From Paenibacillus sp. FSL K6-1096 (lineage in GTDB: Bacteria > Bacillota > Bacilli > Paenibacillales > Paenibacillaceae), in the NCBI RefSeq assembly GCF_037977055.1, contig NZ_CP150274.1, forward strand, positions 124,001-188,000: 64,000 nt of DNA. Reading direction: 5' to 3'. Under the pieces are notes generated by a model, which was not told the origin of the DNA, did no database searches, and saw only the letters and a program-made list of their open reading frames with translations. The position numbers were made by a program, and so were the translations under genes. How positions within the stretch are numbered: the stretch's first letter is position 1; each line of letters opens with the position of its first letter. Shown here piece after piece: positions 52,901 through 61,927 of the stretch.

Positions 52901-53859
52901 TGCTGCTGCTGCTGGATCTTCATCACTTGGTATGTGACGGTGAGAGTATGGCGTATCTACTACGGGACTTATTCTCATTATATGCAGTGGCAGAGCTTCC
53001 TGATCTGCCCGGACACCGGTTTGCCGATTATTGCTTATGGCAGGAAGATTATGAGGAGACGGCTTCATATCAGCAGCATGAGAAACATTGGCGTGAGCAA
53101 TTCACCGGGATCGGTGGTACGAAGATGAAGTATAGCGGGCTGGACGGGGACAACAATCAGCCTACAGGCGCCAGAGTTGAGACTATGCTTGATGACCATA
53201 TGTTGGTGCAAATTCAGGACGCTGCACAGACACTAAGGCTGTCTGTTCATGTATTCATGCTGAATGCTTACGCTATTCTGCTTAGCAAGTACCTCAGCAT
53301 GAGTGATTTCGGGTTAGGCACTGCAGTCAATGCAAGGCCGGCAGAATTAAGTAACGTGGCAGGGATGTTTGTATATACATTGCCATTACGCATCCAGATT
53401 CCTTCCGGACAGGATTTCACCGGTTTCTCGGAACAGATGATGAACCAGGTGGCCCGTTCGCTTGAGCATAAGGAATACCGGCTGGAGGAATATACACGCC
53501 TCATCCATACCATGTTTGTCTATTCAGAGAACGGATTACCGGAAGATACGACATTGCCGGACCAAGTGACGCTTCATCCGGTGCCTCTTGCAGAGAGGGC
53601 GGCTAAGTTTGACTATACGCTTGAATGTCTGGGTGGTACTGACGGGATGTGCATAGGATTGGACTATCAGGCAGACCAGATAGAACAGCCGGAAGCTTCT
53701 CTGCTGCTTAAACGGTACATATTTATTCTGGAACAGGTATGTGCCAACCCAGCACTTAGTCTGGACGAGATTCGCATCCGATTCCCGGAGGAGCAGGCTG
53801 AACTGAAGCGGACCATTGAACGCCAGTCGATGATCGTCAGCATACCGATTGATTTATAG
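49948..53859 (+). CDS. Nonribosomal peptide synthetase, half-C-A(Gln)-PCP-C
   Basis: 1303 aa; AGGTGATG precedes the ATG. Residues 1 to about 240 correspond only to the C-terminal lobe of a condensation domain (starting at the EERQYWENLW element) and have no HHxxxDG. The adenylation domain spans about 265-770, with YTSGSTGHPKG from 412, D460 in FFFDASVQQ and YGPTECC; the ten specificity positions read DAQDVGVVDK, one change from the classical Gln code. PCP is at about 780-850 with S814 in GGHSI. A full C domain spans about 865-1290, with HHLVCDG at 992-998. The N-terminal lobe meets the complete C domain that ends the previous protein, so it is probably a docking or structural element. Confidence 0.92.
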   Translation: MDLNSSLWLHDPRLREERQYWENLWSELPERSLLLSASVKKSAVGQWSERILSLPEQATAWLFRVSNHSDRRLFAALAALTEVMLAKFTGDSRFLFAVPLERMPASDGLLNTFILMNMSAMSEQTYQSLTQAAHTAYQEGIKHCNFPLEAFLAHQYGEDALAFIKSCSIGIALNNIHDINNLTCKPLLQFLFERSGDRIQVKVMHHESLASSVVESLSQWLIQASLWISECPGMPIEAARLMQENERRRLLETGQGTTLAWDNTLTLDASFRRAAARYGPQTAAVCSGTSMTYEQLDHLSEQLAHQLIRQGLQPGEAAAIAADRSCETLVAMLAVLKAGAAYVPLDLELPGERLHYILQDSHARFVIAASRTQDLNNLGLPVIRAEHPPFDCSSPAPVQSEHDGRSLAYILYTSGSTGHPKGVMIEHRNVLHLVQALQTDVFQEELQERKLALVAPFFFDASVQQIYPALLSGATLYITPDEVRVDGRKLHAFYRKHAIEYTDGTPMHLKMLSLVEDDYNVLALKQLVIGGEALCFEDVRAFRSKFSRVPPTVTNVYGPTECCVDCSFFHIGTEDSSSGIVPIGRPLGEGNLYILRNESELVPSGCTGELWISGPGVGRGYMHPAAKGVGSFLEDPFRAGARMYRSGDLCRWDEHGILHFVERMDYQVKIKGYRIELGEIEKAMIQLRGLKEAVAVVSPDAYGIARLIAFYTEEAGKNLRKDPETDLWNQLKEHLPGYMIPASFIRLEELPLLSNGKINRRRLSEPEFTDLVQQGDHKLPQTPVEKGVHEIWCETLGVAQASVRSNFFASGGHSINAVSMASALQRRFALPVSVSTIFNHPSIEQLAGYIESSQATVIPIARYGERESYPLSFQQRPIFIQQMLYPASYQYNMPSVFSVNGKLDRQRLYNAFSGLVQRHDLLRASFHYVQGEPRMLISSTPAVPDLEDVGQGEISELLARFVRPFDLTKAVQMRMGIASDENENVLLLLDLHHLVCDGESMAYLLRDLFSLYAVAELPDLPGHRFADYCLWQEDYEETASYQQHEKHWREQFTGIGGTKMKYSGLDGDNNQPTGARVETMLDDHMLVQIQDAAQTLRLSVHVFMLNAYAILLSKYLSMSDFGLGTAVNARPAELSNVAGMFVYTLPLRIQIPSGQDFTGFSEQMMNQVARSLEHKEYRLEEYTRLIHTMFVYSENGLPEDTTLPDQVTLHPVPLAERAAKFDYTLECLGGTDGMCIGLDYQADQIEQPEASLLLKRYIFILEQVCANPALSLDEIRIRFPEEQAELKRTIERQSMIVSIPIDL

Positions 53860-53915
53860 GACAAGGAGGATGCGCAAGCAACCCGAATGGGTTATTATGG
53901 AATAGGAGGACTTAT

Positions 53916-56900
53916 ATGGGCTTGAAGCCAAAATACCATGATGAGCCGCTTATGGTGGAAGCGAGAAATTATTGGGCCGGTGAATTACAGGACCACACTT
54001 TTCAAATGGCGCTTGGAAAGGGAGGCTCCCGGCCGGTTACAGCCGGAGAGCTGTGTGAGCTTGCGATCAGCCTCGACGGCGGGACGAGAGACTTATTGAA
54101 GCGCAAGGTACAGAGTGAGCTGGCGGTCTTTTCTCTGGTGCTATCCGCCGTACAAGCCGTTCTGTACGGTTATGCCGAGGAAGACAGAGTGGTGACGGCT
54201 ATCCCCGCGATCGATCGCCCGGAGACAGAAACGAATAGTAATCTGTTATATATTGGCAGTACGATCAAGGATTCGAGCGAGTTCAGGCAGGTCGTCTTGC
54301 ACGTAAAAGAAAAGCTGGAGCTGGCTTTGCAGTATCAATATTATCCGGCTGCTGCACTTCTGGGAGAGCAGGAGCAGCACATGCTGTCAGCTGTTACACT
54401 TTGCTCTCCTTCTTTGCATCGTCACTTTGAACCTGCTGGTCATATAAGGGAGAATCCGTCATCCTTAGTTATCGAGTGGAGATGGGAGGAACATACGGCT
54501 GCTCTTCATTTATTCTACATAGAGGATTATTACGACAGAGCAATCCTGAACCGTATGCTGAAAAGTATTCTTTCTGTGTTAGGAGTCGGACTTAGCGACC
54601 CTTCAAGGCAGATCGGCGGCATCCGCATCCATCCGGATGAGCAAGCTTGGTTAGTGAAGGCGGGCAGTCCCGGCAATGCCGGACAAGAGCAGCGGACTAT
54701 CTTCGAACTATTTGAAGATGCAGCACGAGTCTACCGAGATCACACAGCAGTTATTTTTGACAATGTGTCCGTTACGTACGGAGAGCTCTACGATGAGGTT
54801 CAAGAGATTGCCGGAGGATTGCGCCAACAGGGAATCGGCAAAGGTAGCCTGGTTGCCGTACCCGCTGAACGCTCGCTTCAGTCGATCACGGCAATACTGG
54901 GTGTAATGGCTTCAGGCGCCGCCTTTCTTCCGCTGGATGCTGAGATTCCTTCCCAGAGATTCTTGTACATTGTTGAGGAATGCAAGCCGGATATGCTGAT
55001 TGCCGCCAATCTATGGTACCAGAAGCGCGAAGATCTGGTATCGGCCTGGACAATCGGCCTGGAATCAGTCAGCAGATGGGGATTACGGCTTGCAGCCTTC
55101 AATGTCAAGGACGAAGCCCCGGACCGGCTGGAGCATCTGGCGTACATTATTTATACCTCTGGAACTACAGGGAAGCCCAAAGGCGTCATGATTACGCAGG
55201 AAGCCTTCGCTGACCGGATCATTTGGAGGTCTGAGGAATACGGCTTGTCAGAGACAGACTGCATCCTGCAATGGTTTCCCTTATATTTTGACGGATTCCT
55301 GACCAGTTTCTTTACTCCCCTGATCACCGGCGCAGCCATTGTACAATGCGGGGACGCCGAAGCAAGGAATCCGCAAGCGATTGTCCGGCTGCTCCAAAAG
55401 CATCAGGTGACCCATTTCATCTGCATTCCATCGATGTTCATTCACCTTCTTGAACAAGCACAAGGGCATTTGGCCAATTCGCTTCGTATGGTTACCTTAG
55501 CCGGTGAACGGATGACCCAATCCATTCTGGACCAGTGCTCGCAGCTCTCCTTTGAGCTGGTTAACGAATACGGTCCGACCGAATGCACAGTGGTTGCTAC
55601 CTGTCTGCGTTCGGTTAGCAGCCATACTTCGATAGGCAAGCCGGTGCGGAATACGGATATTTATATCTTGGGGAAGGATGGAAAGCCCGTCCCGGCAGGA
55701 GTCACCGGAGAGATATGCATCGGCGGCATCGGTGTATCACCGGGATATGTAAATAATGAACAGCTGACGCAGGAACGCTTCATTCCGAACCCCTGCCATC
55801 CGGCAACCCGGTTATATTGTACCGGAGACTTAGGATGCTGGACCGAAGCGGGTGAGATTGAATATTGGGGCAGAAGAGACAGGCAGGTCAAAATAAACGG
55901 CTACCGGATTGAGCTGGACGAAATTGAGCGAAGCCTTTCCGGGTCCTCCAGAGTCGCCAATGCAGCCGTGGTCGTCTCTGGAGGACCCGAGGGTGCGGGG
56001 CAAAGATTAATTGCTTATGTTGAAGGCGATTGTAAGGGAAAAGAGCAGGAACTACAGGAATTCTTAAAGAGGCTGCTCCCGGAATATATGATTCCCGAGC
56101 GCATCATTGTTCTGGAGCAGCTTCCCGTTACCGTTCAGGGCAAGGTAGATTATAAAATTCTGGAATCATATCCCCCAGAAGAGAAAGAGCATCAGGCAGA
56201 TTCCCCTCTGACTCCGCTGCAACAGAGACTGGCAAATCTGTATTCTGTGGTGCTGAAGCTCCCGCGGGTGGATCCCTCCATTTCTTTTTTTGAGCATGGG
56301 GGTAATTCCATTACAGCTTCGATCCTGCTCCAGCAGCTGCAGGACCAGGGCTTTGCGGTGCCTGCCTTCCGGGAGTTCTATTCAAATTCCACTGTCTTCA
56401 AGCTGTCTGCACTTCTCGAATCTGCGGGACAAACAGTTCTGGAACCCATTCCGCACCTTGGGTTTCAGGAATATTACGAGACCTCATCTACACAAAAGCA
56501 AATGTTTTTGCTGGAGAATTTTATGAATGTGCAGACTGCCTATAATATGCCTGGAGCTGTAGAAATCACAGGAACACTGGATGTGGGCCGTTTGCAGCAC
56601 GCTCTGCAGAAGGTTACTGACGCGAATGAAATACTCCGCACCTCTTTTCATTTAATTGAGGGTCTACCGGTGCAGAAGGTGCATAGTGCCGTCAATCCTG
56701 ACTTTATTTTTGAGGAGGACCCTTATTCTGAACTTGACGGGTCGTTCCGCCAGTTCATCCGGCCGTTCCGGCTCAACCAGCCCTCTCAGCTTCGCTTGAA
56801 GCTGATCCGCAGAGATGCAGAACTTCATTGGCTGTTTATTGATATGCACCATATGATCGGCGATGCAGTAACGATTGAACGGCTGCTTCAGCAGATCGTG

Positions 56901-59900
56901 GCTGCATACGGGGAGGAGAGCGGGGAACCTGCTTGTGCACCATTACAATATAAAGATTATGCCGCCTGGTCCAATGAGCAATTGCGCATAGGAAGGTATG
57001 ATAACCAGTTAGAATACTGGAAATCCCTGTTTGACGATGAAGTTCCCGTGCTTGAATATCCGTGCGCCGATCCTTTGCAGCCGGTCTTCAGCAATAAGGG
57101 ACGGAGAATGATATGGCACCTGGAAGACAGGCTATTTGCACAAGTGTCGGATTATGCAGCGAAGTCAGAGGTTACATTGTTTATGCTGCTTGCTGCTGTC
57201 TATCATCTAACTCTTGCAAAAATGACCGGCCACACTGACATTGTTACAGGGACACCTGTAAGCCTGCGCAGTAAGAAAGCTCTACAGGACGTTATGGGGG
57301 TGTTCGTAAATACGCTGCCTCTGCGTTCCCGGCCTGCCTATCATAAAACCATTCAAGAGTACCTGGAAGAAATCAGGGAGCTGTCGCTTCAGATGTATGA
57401 GAATATGGATGTTCCGCTGGAGGATATTACATCCCATGTATTAAGAGAAGCTTCACCTGGGAATGGTGCATCCCGCTCTCTTTTCCAGACAGTGTTTGCA
57501 TTTCAGGATTATTCTCTACAGCCGTCTGCTCTTGGAGCTTTGTCCCTGACGCCGCTCTCACCTGATTATGCCGCTACGAAATTCGATTTCATGATGGAGG
57601 CTTTTTATACCGGCAGCGGCTTACGTTTACAGCTGGATTACAACCCGTCAAGAATGGACGAACGCTACGCTGAGGAACTGGCTGCACGATACCGGATGCT
57701 GCTGGAGTATATCGTGAAGCATTCGGGGGACGGGCTTATCCAGGACTTGCCCAATCTGCTTGAAGAAGAATACAGACAATATGTTATAACGTACAATGAG
57801 ACCTCCAAAGACTATCCGCTGGGCCTTTCGGTACACCAATTGTTTGAACGGCAGGTACACCTTACGCCAGACCGGATTGCATTGACACATCGCGGAACAC
57901 ATCTTACTTATAAGGAATTGAACGGGCAGGCCAATCAAATCGCAGTCTTTTTACGTAAACAGGGCATTCAGCCGAATGAACTTGTTGGCATATGCGCAGA
58001 TCATGGCTTTGAGCTCCTGATTGCCATATTAGGAGTGTTGAAATCAGGCGCAGCCTTTCTCCCCATCGACCCAGACCAAACACAACGGGCGGAATATATG
58101 CTTGCCGATAGCGGGGCACGTATTCTGCTGACGGATCATGCGGAACATTTTGCGGCTTTTGCGGAGCAGCTCAAGATCGTGAAATTAAGCGGGGCCGGGT
58201 ATGAGCAGGAATGCACTGATAATCTTCCGTCTCTTCAGCGTCCAGACGACTTGGCTTATGTAATCTATACTTCAGGAACGTCCGGGCAGCCTAAAGGCAC
58301 CATGATCCATCACCGGGGACTGACCAACTATATATGCTGGGCGAATGAAGTTTACGCCGGAGAAGAGCCTGTTGATTTTGCATGCTATTCCTCCATTGCT
58401 TTTGACTTAACCATCACCTCCTTATTTACACCCTTAATCGCAGGCAACCGGATATGGCTATACAGCGGAGCGAATAAATCCTTGCTGATCCGCGATATTA
58501 TTCAGGATAATCAGCACTGCATCGTTAAGCTGACACCCAGTCACCTGAAGCTGATCGAGGAGATGGACCTGAGTCATACGAGAATACAGAAGCTGATCGT
58601 GGGTGGAGAGGATCTTAAGAATGCGCTCGCAGCAAGCATTGTTCGTCAATCGGGCGGAAAGATCCGCATCTTTAACGAGTACGGCCCTACCGAGACGGTT
58701 GTCGGATGTATGATTTATGAATATGTGCAGGGAGAAGAGGAAGGGTCCGTTCCAATCGGCGTACCGGCAGGGAACATGCAGATTTATGTACTGGATGCAG
58801 GCCTGCAACCCGTACCGCCGCGCACAGCCGGTGAAATCTATATCGCTGGGGTCGGAGTTGCCAAGGGATATCTTCACCAAGAAGCAATGACTCAAGAGAA
58901 ATTCATACCGAATCCATTCGATCCCGGCAAGAGGATGTACAAGACCGGCGATCTCGCCCGCCGCAATGCATCGGGAGAACTGGTATATCTCGGCCGTGCT
59001 GATGATCAGATCAAAATCCGCGGACACCGCATCGAGCCTGGGGAAATCGAACAAGTGCTGATGCAGCTTCCAGAGGTCGGTCAGGTCGTCATAGTTGACG
59101 GTAAGCATTCTAACGGGGAACGGTTCCTGGCAGCTTATTACACTTCGGCTCAGACGGAGCTTGCCGCAGAGCTCCACACTCTCGCAAAGAGGAATCTGCC
59201 GGAATATATGGTACCCAGATTTTTTTCGCGTATGGAGAGGCTTCCCGTTACGGCTAACGGCAAGCTGGACCGCAGCCTATTGCGGAATCTTCCTTTGCAG
59301 CAGGAGGAAGCCCGGGCGCAGCCTGTATTTGCCACCGAAACCGAAAGCATGGTTGCTTCGATATGGAAGGAAGTGCTTCACACGGGCAGTGTCGGACCGC
59401 AGGATAACTTCTTTGATGCCGGAGGCAGTTCGATTCTGGCGATGAAGCTGTTTGACCGGCTGGATAAGCAGCTTCCCGGTGAAATAGAAATGACTGATAT
59501 CTTTGCTTACCCGACGATCAGACTCCAGGCTGAGCTCCTTGATAAGAAGGCTCATGCCAAAATGGATAAACCGGTCCTTGCTCCTTCTTTTGAGCTTCCC
59601 GAAGCCTATTATACCGGCAGATTGCTCGGATGGATGGAGAAAACATGGATAATGAAGCTCTCAAGCAAAGATTGGATGGAGTTCCACGCTTGCTGTACCA
59701 GATACGGAGTAACAGCCGGTAAACTTTTAGCCGGGGTGTATATTTATTCCTTGGCCGAAATATCCGGGAAGACCCGGATTCCTCTGGTGGTAAGTATTGG
59801 ACGCCAATTACAGCTTATTGAGCTAAGCATGGCCGGAATTTCTGATTTTCCGCAGTTACTGGGCGCGCTAAACAAGGAGCTAGAGCTTCATAAAAACCAA

Positions 59901-60149
59901 CCCGGATTACAAGATACCCTGTTCTCTGAATCAGCAATCGGCCATATTTATCCATTAATAGAGATGGAATCTGGAGGGCTGCCGGCAGCTTCACTGAAGG
60001 AGCGTTATGATCTGAGGCTCTCTTACCGGCAACACCCCGATTCAATGACCATTGAGCTGCAATACAACGCAATGAAGTTATCGAACCGCACAGCGGATTT
60101 ATTTCAGGGGTTCGCGCATTATTTGGGGGCTGTCATCCATCTGAAATGA
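53916..60149 (+). CDS. Nonribosomal peptide synthetase, half-C-A(Tyr)-PCP-C-A(Asn)-PCP-half-C
   Basis: 2077 aa; AGGAGG precedes the ATG. Residues 1-240 are again only a C-terminal C lobe (ARNYWAGEL start). A1 at about 255-765 (YTSGTTGKPKG from 413, D459) has specificity positions DGTITAEVVK, matching Tyr. PCP1 has S798 in GGNSI. A full C domain spans about 865-1285, with HHMIGDA at 978-984 (Gly to Ala). A2 at about 1305-1820 (YTSGTSGQPKG from 1451, D1497) reads DLTKIGEVGK, matching Asn. PCP2 has S1839 in GGSSI. Residues about 1915-2077 resemble another isolated C-terminal C lobe. There is no epimerase, methyltransferase or thioesterase. It extends the chain by Tyr then Asn; the fate of the Asn-bound intermediate is not visible. 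Confidence 0.92.
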   Translation: MGLKPKYHDEPLMVEARNYWAGELQDHTFQMALGKGGSRPVTAGELCELAISLDGGTRDLLKRKVQSELAVFSLVLSAVQAVLYGYAEEDRVVTAIPAIDRPETETNSNLLYIGSTIKDSSEFRQVVLHVKEKLELALQYQYYPAAALLGEQEQHMLSAVTLCSPSLHRHFEPAGHIRENPSSLVIEWRWEEHTAALHLFYIEDYYDRAILNRMLKSILSVLGVGLSDPSRQIGGIRIHPDEQAWLVKAGSPGNAGQEQRTIFELFEDAARVYRDHTAVIFDNVSVTYGELYDEVQEIAGGLRQQGIGKGSLVAVPAERSLQSITAILGVMASGAAFLPLDAEIPSQRFLYIVEECKPDMLIAANLWYQKREDLVSAWTIGLESVSRWGLRLAAFNVKDEAPDRLEHLAYIIYTSGTTGKPKGVMITQEAFADRIIWRSEEYGLSETDCILQWFPLYFDGFLTSFFTPLITGAAIVQCGDAEARNPQAIVRLLQKHQVTHFICIPSMFIHLLEQAQGHLANSLRMVTLAGERMTQSILDQCSQLSFELVNEYGPTECTVVATCLRSVSSHTSIGKPVRNTDIYILGKDGKPVPAGVTGEICIGGIGVSPGYVNNEQLTQERFIPNPCHPATRLYCTGDLGCWTEAGEIEYWGRRDRQVKINGYRIELDEIERSLSGSSRVANAAVVVSGGPEGAGQRLIAYVEGDCKGKEQELQEFLKRLLPEYMIPERIIVLEQLPVTVQGKVDYKILESYPPEEKEHQADSPLTPLQQRLANLYSVVLKLPRVDPSISFFEHGGNSITASILLQQLQDQGFAVPAFREFYSNSTVFKLSALLESAGQTVLEPIPHLGFQEYYETSSTQKQMFLLENFMNVQTAYNMPGAVEITGTLDVGRLQHALQKVTDANEILRTSFHLIEGLPVQKVHSAVNPDFIFEEDPYSELDGSFRQFIRPFRLNQPSQLRLKLIRRDAELHWLFIDMHHMIGDAVTIERLLQQIVAAYGEESGEPACAPLQYKDYAAWSNEQLRIGRYDNQLEYWKSLFDDEVPVLEYPCADPLQPVFSNKGRRMIWHLEDRLFAQVSDYAAKSEVTLFMLLAAVYHLTLAKMTGHTDIVTGTPVSLRSKKALQDVMGVFVNTLPLRSRPAYHKTIQEYLEEIRELSLQMYENMDVPLEDITSHVLREASPGNGASRSLFQTVFAFQDYSLQPSALGALSLTPLSPDYAATKFDFMMEAFYTGSGLRLQLDYNPSRMDERYAEELAARYRMLLEYIVKHSGDGLIQDLPNLLEEEYRQYVITYNETSKDYPLGLSVHQLFERQVHLTPDRIALTHRGTHLTYKELNGQANQIAVFLRKQGIQPNELVGICADHGFELLIAILGVLKSGAAFLPIDPDQTQRAEYMLADSGARILLTDHAEHFAAFAEQLKIVKLSGAGYEQECTDNLPSLQRPDDLAYVIYTSGTSGQPKGTMIHHRGLTNYICWANEVYAGEEPVDFACYSSIAFDLTITSLFTPLIAGNRIWLYSGANKSLLIRDIIQDNQHCIVKLTPSHLKLIEEMDLSHTRIQKLIVGGEDLKNALAASIVRQSGGKIRIFNEYGPTETVVGCMIYEYVQGEEEGSVPIGVPAGNMQIYVLDAGLQPVPPRTAGEIYIAGVGVAKGYLHQEAMTQEKFIPNPFDPGKRMYKTGDLARRNASGELVYLGRADDQIKIRGHRIEPGEIEQVLMQLPEVGQVVIVDGKHSNGERFLAAYYTSAQTELAAELHTLAKRNLPEYMVPRFFSRMERLPVTANGKLDRSLLRNLPLQQEEARAQPVFATETESMVASIWKEVLHTGSVGPQDNFFDAGGSSILAMKLFDRLDKQLPGEIEMTDIFAYPTIRLQAELLDKKAHAKMDKPVLAPSFELPEAYYTGRLLGWMEKTWIMKLSSKDWMEFHACCTRYGVTAGKLLAGVYIYSLAEISGKTRIPLVVSIGRQLQLIELSMAGISDFPQLLGALNKELELHKNQPGLQDTLFSESAIGHIYPLIEMESGGLPAASLKERYDLRLSYRQHPDSMTIELQYNAMKLSNRTADLFQGFAHYLGAVIHLK

Positions 60150-60172
60150 TGTAGCACACAGGAGGTATGCAA

Positions 60173-61927
60173 GTGCAAACCGGCTTAGTCACTCGTTTGT
60201 TATTGGGAAAGTATGTGTGGCTGCTTGGAATCGGCGCAATGGTTGCCTTTATTCTGGTAGGTGTTGAAATGGGGCTGGCTCTGTTGATCCAGCAGTCCAT
60301 GCAGTTTGCTTTCAGAGGGCAGCGGGAGCTGCTCCTGCATTCACTCAGTCTCTTGTTCACGCTCGTCCTGGTGGGTGCATTGCTTAAATATGGGGAGAAG
60401 TACCTGCTTGGGCGGTATGGGGCAATGACGATGCACCAGGTGCGGACTTCACTGGCTGAGAAAACCCAGTACATTACTGTTAAGCAGTTGGAGTCACGGC
60501 ACTCCGGCGACTGGTTATCGCGGTTGTCCAACGACGGTTTTGCGCTGCAGAATTTCATCGTCGGTGATCTGTACAACTATGTTTACCAGCCTCTGATTTT
60601 TGTTGCAGCCTTCAGCTACCTGCTTAGCATTGATTGGCAGCTTGTCCTTATCTGCAGCGTAATCATTCCCCTCACGGTACTGCTGTCTATCAACATCAGC
60701 AGGCCGCTGCGGGGACTAAACCTAGAGGTGCAGACCAACCTGTCGCAATACAACTCCCTTATTCAGGAGACCATTGACGGCTCAGTAACCGTTAAAAGCA
60801 ACAATATGCAGCCTTATCTCATGGGAAAGACAGGCAGCATCCTTCAGCAATGGCTCCGCAGCGTAATCCGGATGGAGAAGAGAAGGAGATGGATTATTCC
60901 GCTGGATATTATCCTGAGGGTCCTGCCGTTTGTGTTGTGTATACTGGTGGGCGGGTACCGTGCATTAAACCAGCATATCACATCTGACGAGCTATTGATT
61001 TTTATCTATTTAATTAATTACATTGTACAGCCAAGTGTCCAGATTCCGTATTTAATTGCGAGATTCAGACAGACCGGAGCCTCGGTTGAGCGGATCAATG
61101 AGCTGTTTATGGAGGGCGAGGAGCGCAAGGATGGCGGCGGACTGGAACCCGGTGATCAGCTCCCGCTGGTGCTGAGCCATGTCGGGTTTGCCTATGAAGC
61201 GGATACGCCTGTGCTGGAAGAGGTCAGCCAAAGCTTCGAACGCGGTAAAATCTATGCCATTGTGGGAGAGAGCGGCAGCGGGAAGTCTACTCTGTTCAAA
61301 CTGCTGACCGGTATGTATGAATATGGAAAAGGTGAGATATTGTTGTATGGTCAACCGCTCAGCAGCCTGTCTCTTGCTGACATCCGCAAGCAATACTCCG
61401 TTGTCGAGCAGGAGCCGTATCTGTTTCCGCTGAGCATCGAGGATAATATTCTTCTGGCCCGGGCCGACACTGAAGCGATCGATGTCCGGCGGGCCGCACA
61501 TCAGGCCAATGCGCATGATTTCATTATGCAGCTCCCCGAAGGTTATCAGACGATGCTTAGCGATGGTGGAACCACACTATCCGGCGGGCAGCGGCAACGG
61601 ATTGCCCTGGCCCGAGCCATACTGAAGAATGCGCCAGTGCTTCTCTTGGATGAGGCTGGATCAGCTCTCGATGCAGAATCTGAGCAGAAACTATACGAAG
61701 CCTTGCTAACATTAGCCTCCGGGGGCACAACCATTCTTATTATTGCACATCGTCTCAAGGTCTGCGAAATCGCGGATGAGGTCATCGTCATGAAAGAAGG
61801 CAAGAAGCTGGCCGGCGGGGCTCATTCAGATTTGCTGGTCTCTTGCAGCGAATATGCCCGCATGTACCGTTTACAGGAGAGTGGAGCCGGTCCGGTCCGC
61901 TCAGCTTCAGGGGAGGGAGAAGCATGA
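60173..61927 (+). CDS. ABC half-transporter (membrane + ATPase), first of a pair
   Basis: Start GTG 60173 is preferred: GGAGG is seven bases upstream, but touches the ATG at 60167. 584 aa. Six membrane helices in residues 1-300, then Walker A GESGSGKST, signature TLSGGQRQR, Walker B VLLLDEAGSALD and H-loop IAHRLK. It begins 23 bp after the second NRPS and overlaps the next transporter gene (ATGA), so the two probably form a heterodimer that exports the cluster product. Alternatively it is a self-resistance pump. It has no peptidase domain. Confidence 0.9.
   Translation: MQTGLVTRLLLGKYVWLLGIGAMVAFILVGVEMGLALLIQQSMQFAFRGQRELLLHSLSLLFTLVLVGALLKYGEKYLLGRYGAMTMHQVRTSLAEKTQYITVKQLESRHSGDWLSRLSNDGFALQNFIVGDLYNYVYQPLIFVAAFSYLLSIDWQLVLICSVIIPLTVLLSINISRPLRGLNLEVQTNLSQYNSLIQETIDGSVTVKSNNMQPYLMGKTGSILQQWLRSVIRMEKRRRWIIPLDIILRVLPFVLCILVGGYRALNQHITSDELLIFIYLINYIVQPSVQIPYLIARFRQTGASVERINELFMEGEERKDGGGLEPGDQLPLVLSHVGFAYEADTPVLEEVSQSFERGKIYAIVGESGSGKSTLFKLLTGMYEYGKGEILLYGQPLSSLSLADIRKQYSVVEQEPYLFPLSIEDNILLARADTEAIDVRRAAHQANAHDFIMQLPEGYQTMLSDGGTTLSGGQRQRIALARAILKNAPVLLLDEAGSALDAESEQKLYEALLTLASGGTTILIIAHRLKVCEIADEVIVMKEGKKLAGGAHSDLLVSCSEYARMYRLQESGAGPVRSASGEGEA

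Noticed and set aside
53870..53905. 11-codon frame between the two NRPS genes
   Set aside because: Its Shine-Dalgarno touches the ATG (zero spacing), so initiation is unlikely.
58458..59177. 239-residue minus-strand open frame
   Set aside because: Opposite the Asn adenylation domain, whose motifs are intact; no ribosome-binding site.
49948..60149. Iturin/mycosubtilin-type synthetase
   Set aside because: Gln, Tyr and Asn are shared with iturins, but there are no epimerase domains, no aminotransferase or acyl-ligase domain in the PKS part, and the order differs.
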